The notes below the pieces were generated by a model. It ran no database searches. It saw only the letters and a program-made list of their open reading frames with translations, and was not told the DNA's origin. Shown piece by piece: positions 38,145 through 48,424 of a stretch of 64,000 bases of DNA (its first letter is position 1; every line of letters starts with the position of its first letter). A program made the position numbers and the translations under genes. Origin of the DNA: Gryllotalpicola daejeonensis (GTDB taxonomy: Bacteria; Actinomycetota; Actinomycetes; Actinomycetales; Microbacteriaceae); assembly GCF_039538145.1 (NCBI RefSeq), contig NZ_BAABBV010000001.1, forward strand, positions 496,001-560,000, read 5' to 3'.

Positions 38145-38627
38145 TCAGGCGCTGAGCGCTCGGCGCGTGGCGAGCTTGTCGAGGGCGTCGCGGTATGCCG
38201 CGAGCGGGCGCGCCTCGCCAGGGGCGGAGATGAAGCTGGCTCGGATCACACCGCCTTCGTCGATCACGAAGGTGGCGCGGTTGGCGAAGCCCCGCTCGTC
38301 GAGGAACACCCCGTAGTCCTTGGCGACCGCCCCGTGCGGCCAGAAGTCGGCCAGCAGGGGGAATCCGTAGTCCTGGGCTTCAGCCCAGGCGCGCAGCGCC
38401 CACTTCGAGTCGACCGAGACGCCGATCAGCTCGACAGAGGCGTCTTGGAAGATGGCGAGGTTGTCGCGCAGCTCGCACAGCTCTCCCGTGCACGTCCCAG
38501 AGAACGCGAGCGGGAAGAAGACGAGGGCCACGGCCTTCTTGCCGCGGAAATCGCTCAGCCTGACCGGCTCGCCGAACTGATTGGGAAGCTCGAAATCGGG
38601 GGCCTGGGTGTCGTTCTCCAAAGCCAT
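38145..38627 (-). CDS. Peroxiredoxin (AhpE/Bcp type)
   Basis: A 160-residue thiol peroxidase. The peroxidatic Cys lies in FPLAFSGTCTGELCELRD, with a second Cys five residues later, the CxxxxC arrangement of atypical two-cysteine Bcp enzymes, while the surrounding FPLAFSG recalls AhpE. It reduces hydrogen peroxide and organic peroxides. The start is ATG 38627, with the GTG two codons upstream less likely. Divergent from aceE. Confidence 0.9.
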   Translation of the reverse strand: MALENDTQAPDFELPNQFGEPVRLSDFRGKKAVALVFFPLAFSGTCTGELCELRDNLAIFQDASVELIGVSVDSKWALRAWAEAQDYGFPLLADFWPHGAVAKDYGVFLDERGFANRATFVIDEGGVIRASFISAPGEARPLAAYRDALDKLATRRALSA

Positions 38628-38764
38628 GCGCACAGCCTATGCCTGCGACCCGGCCTGGGCGCCAGCACGTCGCGCGCACTACTAGGCTGATCGTCGGCGC
38701 CGTGTCGTGAACCGACAATCGTGCGCCCGGCACAGGTACTGACCGGCACAAGAAAGAGGTCGAA

Positions 38765-41486
<2,722 letters not shown>

Positions 41487-41497
<11 letters not shown>

Positions 41498-42710
41498 AGT
41501 GGTGCGGCGCACCAAGGAAGAGACCCTCGTCTGGCTTCGCAAGATCTCAGGCGAGCTCTCCAGCGCGACACTGAAGCGGCTGGAGGACACGCTCCCCTGG
41601 TTCGGCAAGATGCCGCCTGGCCGCCGCTCGGCGGTCGGGCTGGTGGCACAGGCCGGCATCACCTCGTTCATCGACTGGTTCGAGGACCCGACCGCGACGC
41701 CGTGGGTGGCCTCTGACGTCTTCGGCTCGGCGCCGCGCGAGCTGCTGCGCTCGATCAGCCTGCAGCAGACGCTGCAGCTGATCCGCGTCGTGGTCTCGGT
41801 CGTCGAGGACAGGGCGAAGGACGGCGGCGAGATCCTGCGCGACGCGATCCTCATCTACTCGCGTGAGATCGCGTTCGCCTCGGCGGATGTCTACGCCAGG
41901 GCCGCCGAGTCTCGCGGCCTCTGGGACGCGAGACTCGAGGCCCTCGTCGTCGACTCGATCCTCACCGGCGAGTACGACGACGAGCTGCCGAGCCGCATCG
42001 CCGCCCTCGGCTGGCACGGGCACGGCGAGGTCAGCGTGCTCGTCGGCACCGCACCGCGCATGCTCGACGTCGACCAGATCCGCCGCACGGCGCGCCACCT
42101 GCGCGCGGACGTGCTGATCGGAGTTCAGGGCAGCCGCCTCGTCGTGGTCATCGGCCGGGCAGGCAACCCGCAGCACAGCGACGACGAAGATGCCGCGCCG
42201 ACCCCCGAGCCGATCGGGTTCCTCGAGATCGCCACGCAGCTCGAGCCCAATTTCGGGCCGGGATTCCTCGTGCTGGGGCACGCGGTGCCGAGCATCGTCG
42301 ACGCGTCCAAGAGCGCCAAGGCGGCGCTGGCCGGCTTCGCCGTGGCGAAGGCGTGGCGCAACTGCCCGCGCCCCGTGCACGCCGATGACCTGCTGCCCGA
42401 GCGCGCCTTCGCCGGCGACCCGCTCGCCCGCTCGACCCTCGTCGGCCGCATCTACCAGCCGCTCAAGGCGCACTCCCCCGAGCTGCTCAACACGCTGTGG
42501 AGCTACCTCGACAACGGCCGCAGCCTCGAGGCGACGGCGCGCGAGCTGTTCGTGCACCCGAACACGGTGCGCTACCGCCTCAAGCGCGTCGGCGACGTCA
42601 TCGGGTGGGACGCGACCGGAGCACGCGAGGCACTCATACTGCAGTCGGCCCTCATCATCGGCGCGATCGCCGAACCCGACGGCAACAACCGGCGTCGCGG
42701 CCTGCGTTAG
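41487..42710 (+). CDS. fasR: PucR/CdaR-type regulator of fatty acid synthesis (FasR)
   Basis: A 407-residue regulator with a middle GGDEF-like/CdaR region and a C-terminal PucR-type helix-turn-helix (RSLEATARELFVHPNTVRYRLKRVGDVIG, about 350-380). In Streptomyces the gene at this exact place, upstream of fabD-fabH-acpP-fabF, is FasR, an activator of the operon; this gene has the same placement. GTG 41487 overlaps the aceE end by 11 bases. Its stop codon lies inside the first of two 14-bp direct repeats, which may be its operator. The effector is unknown. Confidence 0.88.
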
Positions 42711-42735
42711 TAGAGGTTCGTTTAGTAGAGGTTCG
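42707..42735 (+). repeat. Two 14-bp direct repeats between fasR and fabD
   Basis: TTAGTAGAGGTTCG occurs at 42707-42720 and again at 42722-42735, identical and with a 15-base period. A near-palindrome centred on AAAGCTTT follows at 42736-42752. The site lies where FasR is known to act in Streptomyces, so an operator role is plausible; a simple duplication is the alternative. Confidence 0.6.
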
Positions 42736-42805
42736 CCAAAGCTTTCGGCGTTTCTTGATCGAAGCGGGCCAGCCAGGCATCCCCGGCCTTCGGCAAGATG
42801 GAGAC

Positions 42806-43717
42806 GTGATCGTCTTCGTCGCGCCCGGTCAGGGCTCCCAGACCCCCGGTTTCCTCGAGCCCTGGATCGCCGACCCAGCGACCCGCGACCTCGTCGCGAG
42901 CTGGTCGGAGTCGATCGATGTCGACCTGATCGCGCATGGCACGGTGAGCGACGCCGACACGATCCGCGACACCGCGATAGCGCAGCCGCTCATCGTCGCA
43001 GCCGGCCTGCTCACCGCTCGCGCATTGCGCGCCGCGGGTGTCGAGATCGGCGCGGTCGCGGGCCACTCGGTGGGCGAGATCACCGCGGCGGCCGTCGCGG
43101 GCGTGCTGAGCGAAGCGGATGCGCTCGCGTTCGTGCGCGCTCGCGCTCTGGCGATGGCGGATGCCGCAGCCGCAGTGCCGACCGGCATGAGCGCCGTCCT
43201 CGGCGGTGACCAGAACGCGGTGGTCGAGCACGTCACCGCCCTCGGCCTGGAGTCCGCCAACTACAACGGCGGCGGCCAGATCGTCGTCGCGGGCGCGCTC
43301 GACGCGCTTGCCAAGCTCACCGAAGAGCCGCTGCGCGGCACGCGCGTCGTCCCGCTGCAGGTCGCCGGCGCCTTCCACACGCGGTTCATGCAGCCCGCGC
43401 GCGAGGTGCTGCGCGCGAAGGCGGCAGGTTTCACCCCGGCTGATCCGGCGATCACGCTCTGGACCAACAAGGACGGCTCGGTCGTCACCTCGGGCGCCGA
43501 GTTCGTCGAGCTGCTGGTCGGCCAGGTCGCGAACCCGGTGCGCTGGGACCTCGACATGGAGGCTTTTGCCGCAGCAGGGGTCACCGGACTGGTCGAGTTC
43601 GCGCCGGCCGGCGCGCTCGTCGGCCTCGCCAAGCGCGGCCTGAAGGGCGTGCCCGCCGTCGCCATCAAGACCCCCGATGACCTCGCGGCGGCCGCCGAGC
43701 TCGCCGGCACCGCCTGA
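42806..43717 (+). CDS. fabD: Malonyl-CoA:ACP transacylase
   Basis: A 303-residue enzyme that loads malonate on ACP. The oxyanion motif FVAPGQGSQTPG is at the N-terminus, the nucleophile is Ser88 in AGHSVGEITAA, and the catalytic His lies in AGAFHTRFM. The start is GTG 42806, giving the normal N-terminus; the frame is open upstream through fasR in another frame but without family similarity. It overlaps fabH by one base (TGATG). Confidence 0.95.
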   Translation: MIVFVAPGQGSQTPGFLEPWIADPATRDLVASWSESIDVDLIAHGTVSDADTIRDTAIAQPLIVAAGLLTARALRAAGVEIGAVAGHSVGEITAAAVAGVLSEADALAFVRARALAMADAAAAVPTGMSAVLGGDQNAVVEHVTALGLESANYNGGGQIVVAGALDALAKLTEEPLRGTRVVPLQVAGAFHTRFMQPAREVLRAKAAGFTPADPAITLWTNKDGSVVTSGAEFVELLVGQVANPVRWDLDMEAFAAAGVTGLVEFAPAGALVGLAKRGLKGVPAVAIKTPDDLAAAAELAGTA

Positions 43718-44715
43718 TGCCCGCCCTCGTCCAGTCGACGGGGCCGCAGTTCACGCGCATCCTCGCCCTGGGCGCCGCGCGCGGCGACCTGGTCGTCCCC
43801 AACGCGGACGTGGTCGAACCGATCGCCTCGTCCGACGAGTGGATCAGGCAGCGCACCGGCATCGTGACGCGCGTGCGGGCATCCCGCGATGTGCAGGCCG
43901 TTGACCTCGCAACGGATGCCGCACGCGAGGCGATCGCGAAGAGCGGCGTGCCCGCATCGAAGCTCGGCGCCGTGCTCGTGGCCACCATCAGCAACCCCGT
44001 GCAGACGCCCTCCATGGCGGCGGTCCTCGCCGACCGCGTCGGCGCCGCGCCCGCCGCGGCCTATGACCTCAGCGCCGCGTGCGCGGGCTACGCCTACGGC
44101 ATCGCGCAGGCCGATGCACTGATCCGCGCGGGGGCCGCTGAGTACGTGCTCGTCGTCGGCGCCGAGAAGCTCAGCGACATCATCGAGCCGACCGACCGCT
44201 CGATCTCGTTCCTGCTCGCCGACGGGGCCGGGGCCGCCGTAGTGGGCCCGAGCGACGCGCCCGGCATCTCGGCGACGGTGTGGGGCTCCGACGGCTCGCG
44301 TGCCGACGCGGTCGGCATGAGCAACACCCTGCTCGAGTTCCGCGACGGCACCGCCGGCTGGCCGCACATCCGACAGGAGGGCCCGAGCGTCTTCCGCTGG
44401 GCCGTGTGGGAGATGGCGAAGGTGGCGCGCCGCGCCCTTGAGGTCGCCGGAGTCGAGGCATCCGACCTCGCCGCGTTCATCCCCCACCAGGCGAACATGC
44501 GCATCATCGACGAATTCGCCAGCCAGCTGCAGCTTCCCGAGCACGTGGTGATCGCGCGCGACGTCGCCGACACCGGAAACACGAGCGCGGCGAGCATTCC
44601 GCTCGCGACCCACCGCCTGCTCGCAGAGCACCCCGAGCTGTCGGGTGGCCTTGCGCTGCAGATCGGCTTCGGCGCCGGCCTCGCCTACGCGGCGCAGGTC
44701 GTCGCGCTGCCCTGA
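43717..44715 (+). CDS. fabH: Beta-ketoacyl-ACP synthase III
   Basis: A 332-residue condensing enzyme starting chains from an acyl-CoA and malonyl-ACP. The catalytic triad is Cys122 in DLSAACAGYAYG, His in FIPHQANMRI, and Asn in ADTGNTSAAS. Branched-chain starter use is usual in this group but is not shown by the sequence. It is translationally coupled to fabD. Confidence 0.95.
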   Translation: MPALVQSTGPQFTRILALGAARGDLVVPNADVVEPIASSDEWIRQRTGIVTRVRASRDVQAVDLATDAAREAIAKSGVPASKLGAVLVATISNPVQTPSMAAVLADRVGAAPAAAYDLSAACAGYAYGIAQADALIRAGAAEYVLVVGAEKLSDIIEPTDRSISFLLADGAGAAVVGPSDAPGISATVWGSDGSRADAVGMSNTLLEFRDGTAGWPHIRQEGPSVFRWAVWEMAKVARRALEVAGVEASDLAAFIPHQANMRIIDEFASQLQLPEHVVIARDVADTGNTSAASIPLATHRLLAEHPELSGGLALQIGFGAGLAYAAQVVALP

Positions 44716-44784
44716 CCTACCGACCACGGAATAGACCGTTCACTAAGCTTGAAGCGGTCACACGACACATCAAGGAGAACCCAA

Positions 44785-45033
44785 ATGGCACTGTCCACCG
44801 AAGAAGTCCTCGCCGGCCTGGCCGAGCTGATCAACGACGAGACCGGCATCGCCACCGACTCCGTTCAGCTGGACAAGTCCTTCACCGACGACCTCGACAT
44901 CGACTCGATCTCGATGATGACCATCGTTGTCAACGCCGAGGACAAGTTCGACGTCAAGATCCCGGACGACGAGGTGAAGAACCTCAAGACCGTGGGCGAC
45001 GCCGTCGACTACATCGTCAAGGCCCAGGCCTGA
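44785..45033 (+). CDS. acpP: Acyl carrier protein
   Basis: An 82-residue acidic carrier. The phosphopantetheine serine is Ser41 in DLDIDSISMM. The start is ATG 44785 with AAGGAGA 7 bases before; the open frame to 44749 lacks family similarity. A strong stem-loop lies just after the gene, before fabF. Confidence 0.96.
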   Translation: MALSTEEVLAGLAELINDETGIATDSVQLDKSFTDDLDIDSISMMTIVVNAEDKFDVKIPDDEVKNLKTVGDAVDYIVKAQA

Positions 45034-45048
45034 GACTTCTGACGACGT

Positions 45049-45087
45049 ACGCGGTCGGCGTCTGACAGACGTCAGAGCCGACCGCGT
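45049..45087 (+). promoter_or_regulatory. Long stem-loop between acpP and fabF
   Basis: An 11-bp stem (45049-45059 with 45077-45087) is followed, after a one-base bulge, by a 6-bp stem (45061-45066 with 45071-45076) and an AGAC loop. It has no T-run after it, so it is more likely an attenuator or a 3' stabilising hairpin than a full terminator. It would let acpP be expressed above fabF. Confidence 0.65.
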
Positions 45088-45140
45088 CACTGTTCGCGCT
45101 CGTCGCACGTCACGTGGCTCAAATCGCAGTAAGGAACATC

Positions 45141-46379
45141 GTGGGACCGAAGAAGATCGTCGTCACCGGAATCGGCGCGACCACGCCGCTCGGCGGCACC
45201 GCACAGGACACCTGGAAGGCTCTGCTCAACGGGGAATCCGGTGCGCGCAGCTTCGAGCATGACTGGGTCGCCCAGTACGAGATTCCTGTCACTTTCGCCG
45301 CGGAGGCGCGCGTGCGCCCGGCCGAGGTCATGGAGCGCGTCGAGCTCAAGCGCCTGGACCCCGCGGCGCAGTTCGCGCTGATCGCTGCGCGTGAAGCCTG
45401 GGCGGATGCCGCGATCGAAGACTTCGAGCCCGACCGCCTGCTGGTGGACTGGGCGACCGGGATCGGCGGCGTGTGGACGCTGCTCGACGCCTGGGACACC
45501 CTGCGGGAGCGCGGCCCGCGCCGCGTTCTGCCGATGACCGTGCCGATGATCATGCCGAACAGCCCGGCGGCCGCGGTCTCGATGAACCTGAACGCGCGCG
45601 CAGGTGCCCGCACGGTCGTCTCGGCCTGCGCCTCGAGCACCGAGTCGCTCGCCAACGCCTACGACCACCTGCAGCAGGGTCTCGCCGACATCGTCATCAC
45701 GGGTGGCTCCGAGTCCTGCATCCACCCCATCACCGTCGCGGCCTTCGCGAGCATGCAGGCTCTCTCGAAGCGCAACGACGACCCGGCGCGCGCCTCGCGC
45801 CCCTACGACAAAGACCGTGACGGCTTCGTCATGGGCGAGGGGGCAGCAGCCCTCGTGCTCGAGACCGAGGAGCACGCCAAGGCTCGCGGCGCCAAGATCT
45901 ACGCAGAGGTCGCCGGCGGCGGCATCACGAGCGACTCGTACCACATCACCGCCCCCGACCCCGAGGGCCTCGGCGCCACCCGCGCCACGAAGCTCGCCCT
46001 CGAGCAGGCCGGGCTCGCGGCATCCGACATCGTCCACGTGAACGCCCACGCCACTTCGACCGGTGTCGGCGACATCGCCGAGTACAAGGCGCTGCGCGCG
46101 ATCTTCGGCGACCACCTCGACCAGGTCGCCGTCACGGCGACGAAGGCGTCGACCGGCCACCTGCTCGGCGGCACGGGTGCGCTCGAGGCGGTGTTCACGG
46201 TGCTCGCCCTGCATGAGCGCACGGCACCGCCCACCATCAACCTCGAGAACCAGGATCCCGAGATCGACCTCGACGTCGTCACCTCGCCGCGTCAGCTGCC
46301 CGACGGCGATCTGGCCGCAGTCAGCAACTCGTTCGGCTTCGGCGGTCACAACGCCGTGGTGGCGTTCAAGACGGTGTAG
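45141..46379 (+). CDS. fabF: Beta-ketoacyl-ACP synthase II
   Basis: A 412-residue elongating condensing enzyme. The nucleophile is Cys163 in SACASSTESLANAY, the same number as in E. coli FabF, with the two histidines in VNAHATSTGVGD and KASTGHLLGG. The start is GTG 45141, since AAGGA lies 6 bases before it and the family begins at KKIVVTGIG; an upstream GTG at 45114 is in frame. It is the last fab gene; DUF3145 converges 4 bases after its stop. Confidence 0.94.
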   Translation: MGPKKIVVTGIGATTPLGGTAQDTWKALLNGESGARSFEHDWVAQYEIPVTFAAEARVRPAEVMERVELKRLDPAAQFALIAAREAWADAAIEDFEPDRLLVDWATGIGGVWTLLDAWDTLRERGPRRVLPMTVPMIMPNSPAAAVSMNLNARAGARTVVSACASSTESLANAYDHLQQGLADIVITGGSESCIHPITVAAFASMQALSKRNDDPARASRPYDKDRDGFVMGEGAAALVLETEEHAKARGAKIYAEVAGGGITSDSYHITAPDPEGLGATRATKLALEQAGLAASDIVHVNAHATSTGVGDIAEYKALRAIFGDHLDQVAVTATKASTGHLLGGTGALEAVFTVLALHERTAPPTINLENQDPEIDLDVVTSPRQLPDGDLAAVSNSFGFGGHNAVVAFKTV

Positions 46380-46383
46380 CGCG

Positions 46384-46911
46384 TCAGCCCGCGAACGAGT
46401 GCAGCCAGATCACCGGGTTGTCGTCGCTCGCGTGGCGGAACGCTTCGAGCTCGTCGTCCCACGCCTGGCCGAGCGCCGCGTGCAGCTCGCGGTGCAGCGC
46501 AAGAACGTCGCTGCCCGCGAGCTCCATCGCGTAGCGCATTCGGTCCTCAGGAATGACGATGTTGCCGGCCGTGTCGGTCTGCGCGTAGTGGATGCCGAGC
46601 GACGGCGTGTGCAGATAGCGGGCGCCGTCGCTCGAGGCGGTCGGGTCCTGGGTGATCTCGTAGCGCACTTCGTCCCACCCGCGGAACGCGCTCGCGAGGG
46701 CGGCGGCGGTACCGGTGTCGCCCTCCCAGTAGAACTCGGCGCGCATGCTGCCGCGCTGCACCGGCTGCGGGGCCCAGTCGAAGTTCACGGCACGACCGAG
46801 GACGCGCCCTGCCGCCCATTCGAGATGCGGGCAGAGCGCACGAGGTGAGGAGTGCACGAAGAGCACCCCTCGGGCCTTGGCGACGCCTGGCTGTGCAGTT
46901 GTGGCCGTCAT
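46384..46911 (-). CDS. DUF3145 protein
   Basis: A 175-residue protein: RGVLFVHSSPRALCPHLEWAAG near the start, then WEGDTGTAAALASAFRGWDEVRYEITQDP, and SLGIHYAQTDTAGNIVIPEDRMR, the blocks of DUF3145. The family is restricted to actinobacteria and usually lies beside the fabF end of the fatty acid operon. Function unknown. The start is ATG 46911 with GGAGG 5 bases upstream. Confidence 0.87.
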   Translation of the reverse strand: MTATTAQPGVAKARGVLFVHSSPRALCPHLEWAAGRVLGRAVNFDWAPQPVQRGSMRAEFYWEGDTGTAAALASAFRGWDEVRYEITQDPTASSDGARYLHTPSLGIHYAQTDTAGNIVIPEDRMRYAMELAGSDVLALHRELHAALGQAWDDELEAFRHASDDNPVIWLHSFAG

Positions 46912-47040
46912 CTCGTCCTCCGTTCGTTCCGGTGCGGCTTCCCCTCCGACCGATGAACGGCGTCGAAAACGACATGGGCATTGTGACATAGCACGAGAGC
47001 GAATTCCAAGCGCGTAATTCGACTCTCGCGCGTGTCGTCA

Positions 47041-47076
47041 TTGCGGGTATGCAATTACTCGGTATATACATACCGC
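47041..47076 (+). promoter_or_regulatory. Leaderless promoter and operator of the padR operon
   Basis: TTGCGG (47041-47046), an 18-base spacer and TATACA (47065-47070) end 6 bases before the padR ATG at 47077, so transcription should begin at or next to the start codon; no Shine-Dalgarno site is present. An inverted repeat, GGTAT (47061) and ATACC (47070-47074), covers the -10. A further GGTAT lies at 47046. Autorepression by PadR is likely. Confidence 0.65.
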
Positions 47077-47691
47077 ATGTCAGTTCGTCAGAGCCTGCTC
47101 GCCATCCTCGACCAGGGCCCCTGCTACGGGTATCAGCTGCGCGCCGAGTTCGACCGCCGCACCGGCGGAACCTGGCCGCTCAATGTCGGCCAGATCTATC
47201 AGACGCTCGAGCGCCTCGAGCGCGACGGGCTGGTTGCGAAGGGTGACAGCGACCGGGAGGGTCGCGCCTATTACGAGATCACGGATGCCGGCCGCGAGGC
47301 CGTCTCGTCATGGCTGTCCTCCCCCGTCGAGCGCCAGACGGCGGCCCGCGACGAGCTGGCGATCAAGCTCGCCGTCGCCGCGACACTTCCCGGCGTCGAC
47401 GTGACAGAGGTGATCCAGGTGCAGCGCACCGCGACGCTCGCGCTGCTGCGTGACCTGACGCGCACTAAGGACGCGATCGACGAACCGGGCTCCGCCGAGG
47501 ACCTCGCGTATCTCCTGCTCATCGACGCGCAGATCTTCCAGATCGACGGCGAGCTGCGCTGGCTCGATCACGCTGAGGGGCGCCTCGCACGCGCGGTCGC
47601 CGCCGGCGTCACTGGCGAGCTGCCGCTGAGTACGGAGGTGCCGAAGCGCGGCCGGCCGGCGCGGGTGCACTCCGCCGCGAAGGAGGCCTGA
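47077..47691 (+). CDS. PadR family transcriptional regulator
   Basis: A 204-residue regulator. The winged helix-turn-helix occupies about residues 1-85 (LLAILDQGPCYGYQLRAEFDRR, then VGQIYQTLERLERDGLV). The C-terminal half forms the coiled dimer region (AIKLAVAATLPGVDVTEVIQVQRT), and a basic tail follows. PadR proteins repress neighbouring transporter genes until a ligand binds. It is the first gene of padR-ABC ATPase-permease, and one base separates it from the ATPase gene. Confidence 0.9.
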   Translation: MSVRQSLLAILDQGPCYGYQLRAEFDRRTGGTWPLNVGQIYQTLERLERDGLVAKGDSDREGRAYYEITDAGREAVSSWLSSPVERQTAARDELAIKLAVAATLPGVDVTEVIQVQRTATLALLRDLTRTKDAIDEPGSAEDLAYLLLIDAQIFQIDGELRWLDHAEGRLARAVAAGVTGELPLSTEVPKRGRPARVHSAAKEA

Positions 47692-47692
47692 G

Positions 47693-48424
47693 GTGACCAC
47701 TCCCCTGCTTCGGCTCGACGGCATCGCCATGCAATACGGCAAGGGCGAGGCATCCGTCACCGCGCTCTCTGGCATCGACCTCGAGGTGAACGCGGGCGAA
47801 CTCGTGGCAGTCATGGGCGCGTCGGGTTCGGGGAAGTCGACGCTGCTCACGATCGCGGGCGGCCTGACCGTGCCCACGGCGGGCGAGGTCACTGTCGGCG
47901 GCATCTATCTGTCGACGCTGTCGGCCAAGAGACTCGCGCAGCTGCGGCGGCGAACTCTCGGCTTCGTCTTCCAGGACTTCAACCTGGTGCCGTCGCTCAC
48001 CGCCCTCGAGAACGTGACCTTGCCGCTCGAGCTGGACGGCTGGCGCGGCAACAAGGCGCGCTCCGCCGGGCATGACGCGTTGCGCTCAGTCGAGCTGGAT
48101 GACCGGGCGGGGGCCTACCCCGACGACCTCTCGGGCGGTCAGCAGCAGCGCGTGGCGATCGCGCGGGCGATCGTCGGCCAGCGCCGCCTGATTCTGGCAG
48201 ACGAGCCGACTGGGGCGCTCGATTCGACGACGGGTGAGCTGGTGATGCGGATGCTTCGCCGGCGCATCGACGCCGGCGCAGGTGGCATCCTCGTCACTCA
48301 CGATTCGCGCCACGCGGCCTGGGCCGACCGCATCGTGTTCCTGCGCGACGGCCGCATCGTCGACGGCACGCGGCGTGAGGCACCCGAACAGCTGCTCGCC
48401 GGCGCGGGCGGGCGGCACGTGTGA
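47693..48424 (+). CDS. ABC transporter ATPase (MacB/LolD-like)
   Basis: A 243-residue ATPase with Walker A GASGSGKST, Q-loop FVFQDFNLVP, signature LSGGQQQRVAIARA, Walker B LILADEPTGALDS and the switch His in VTHDSRH. This is the MacB/FtsE/LolD class that powers FtsX-type permeases acting on envelope substrates or peptides. The start is GTG 47693. Its stop overlaps the permease start (GTGA). Confidence 0.94.
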   Translation: MTTPLLRLDGIAMQYGKGEASVTALSGIDLEVNAGELVAVMGASGSGKSTLLTIAGGLTVPTAGEVTVGGIYLSTLSAKRLAQLRRRTLGFVFQDFNLVPSLTALENVTLPLELDGWRGNKARSAGHDALRSVELDDRAGAYPDDLSGGQQQRVAIARAIVGQRRLILADEPTGALDSTTGELVMRMLRRRIDAGAGGILVTHDSRHAAWADRIVFLRDGRIVDGTRREAPEQLLAGAGGRHV

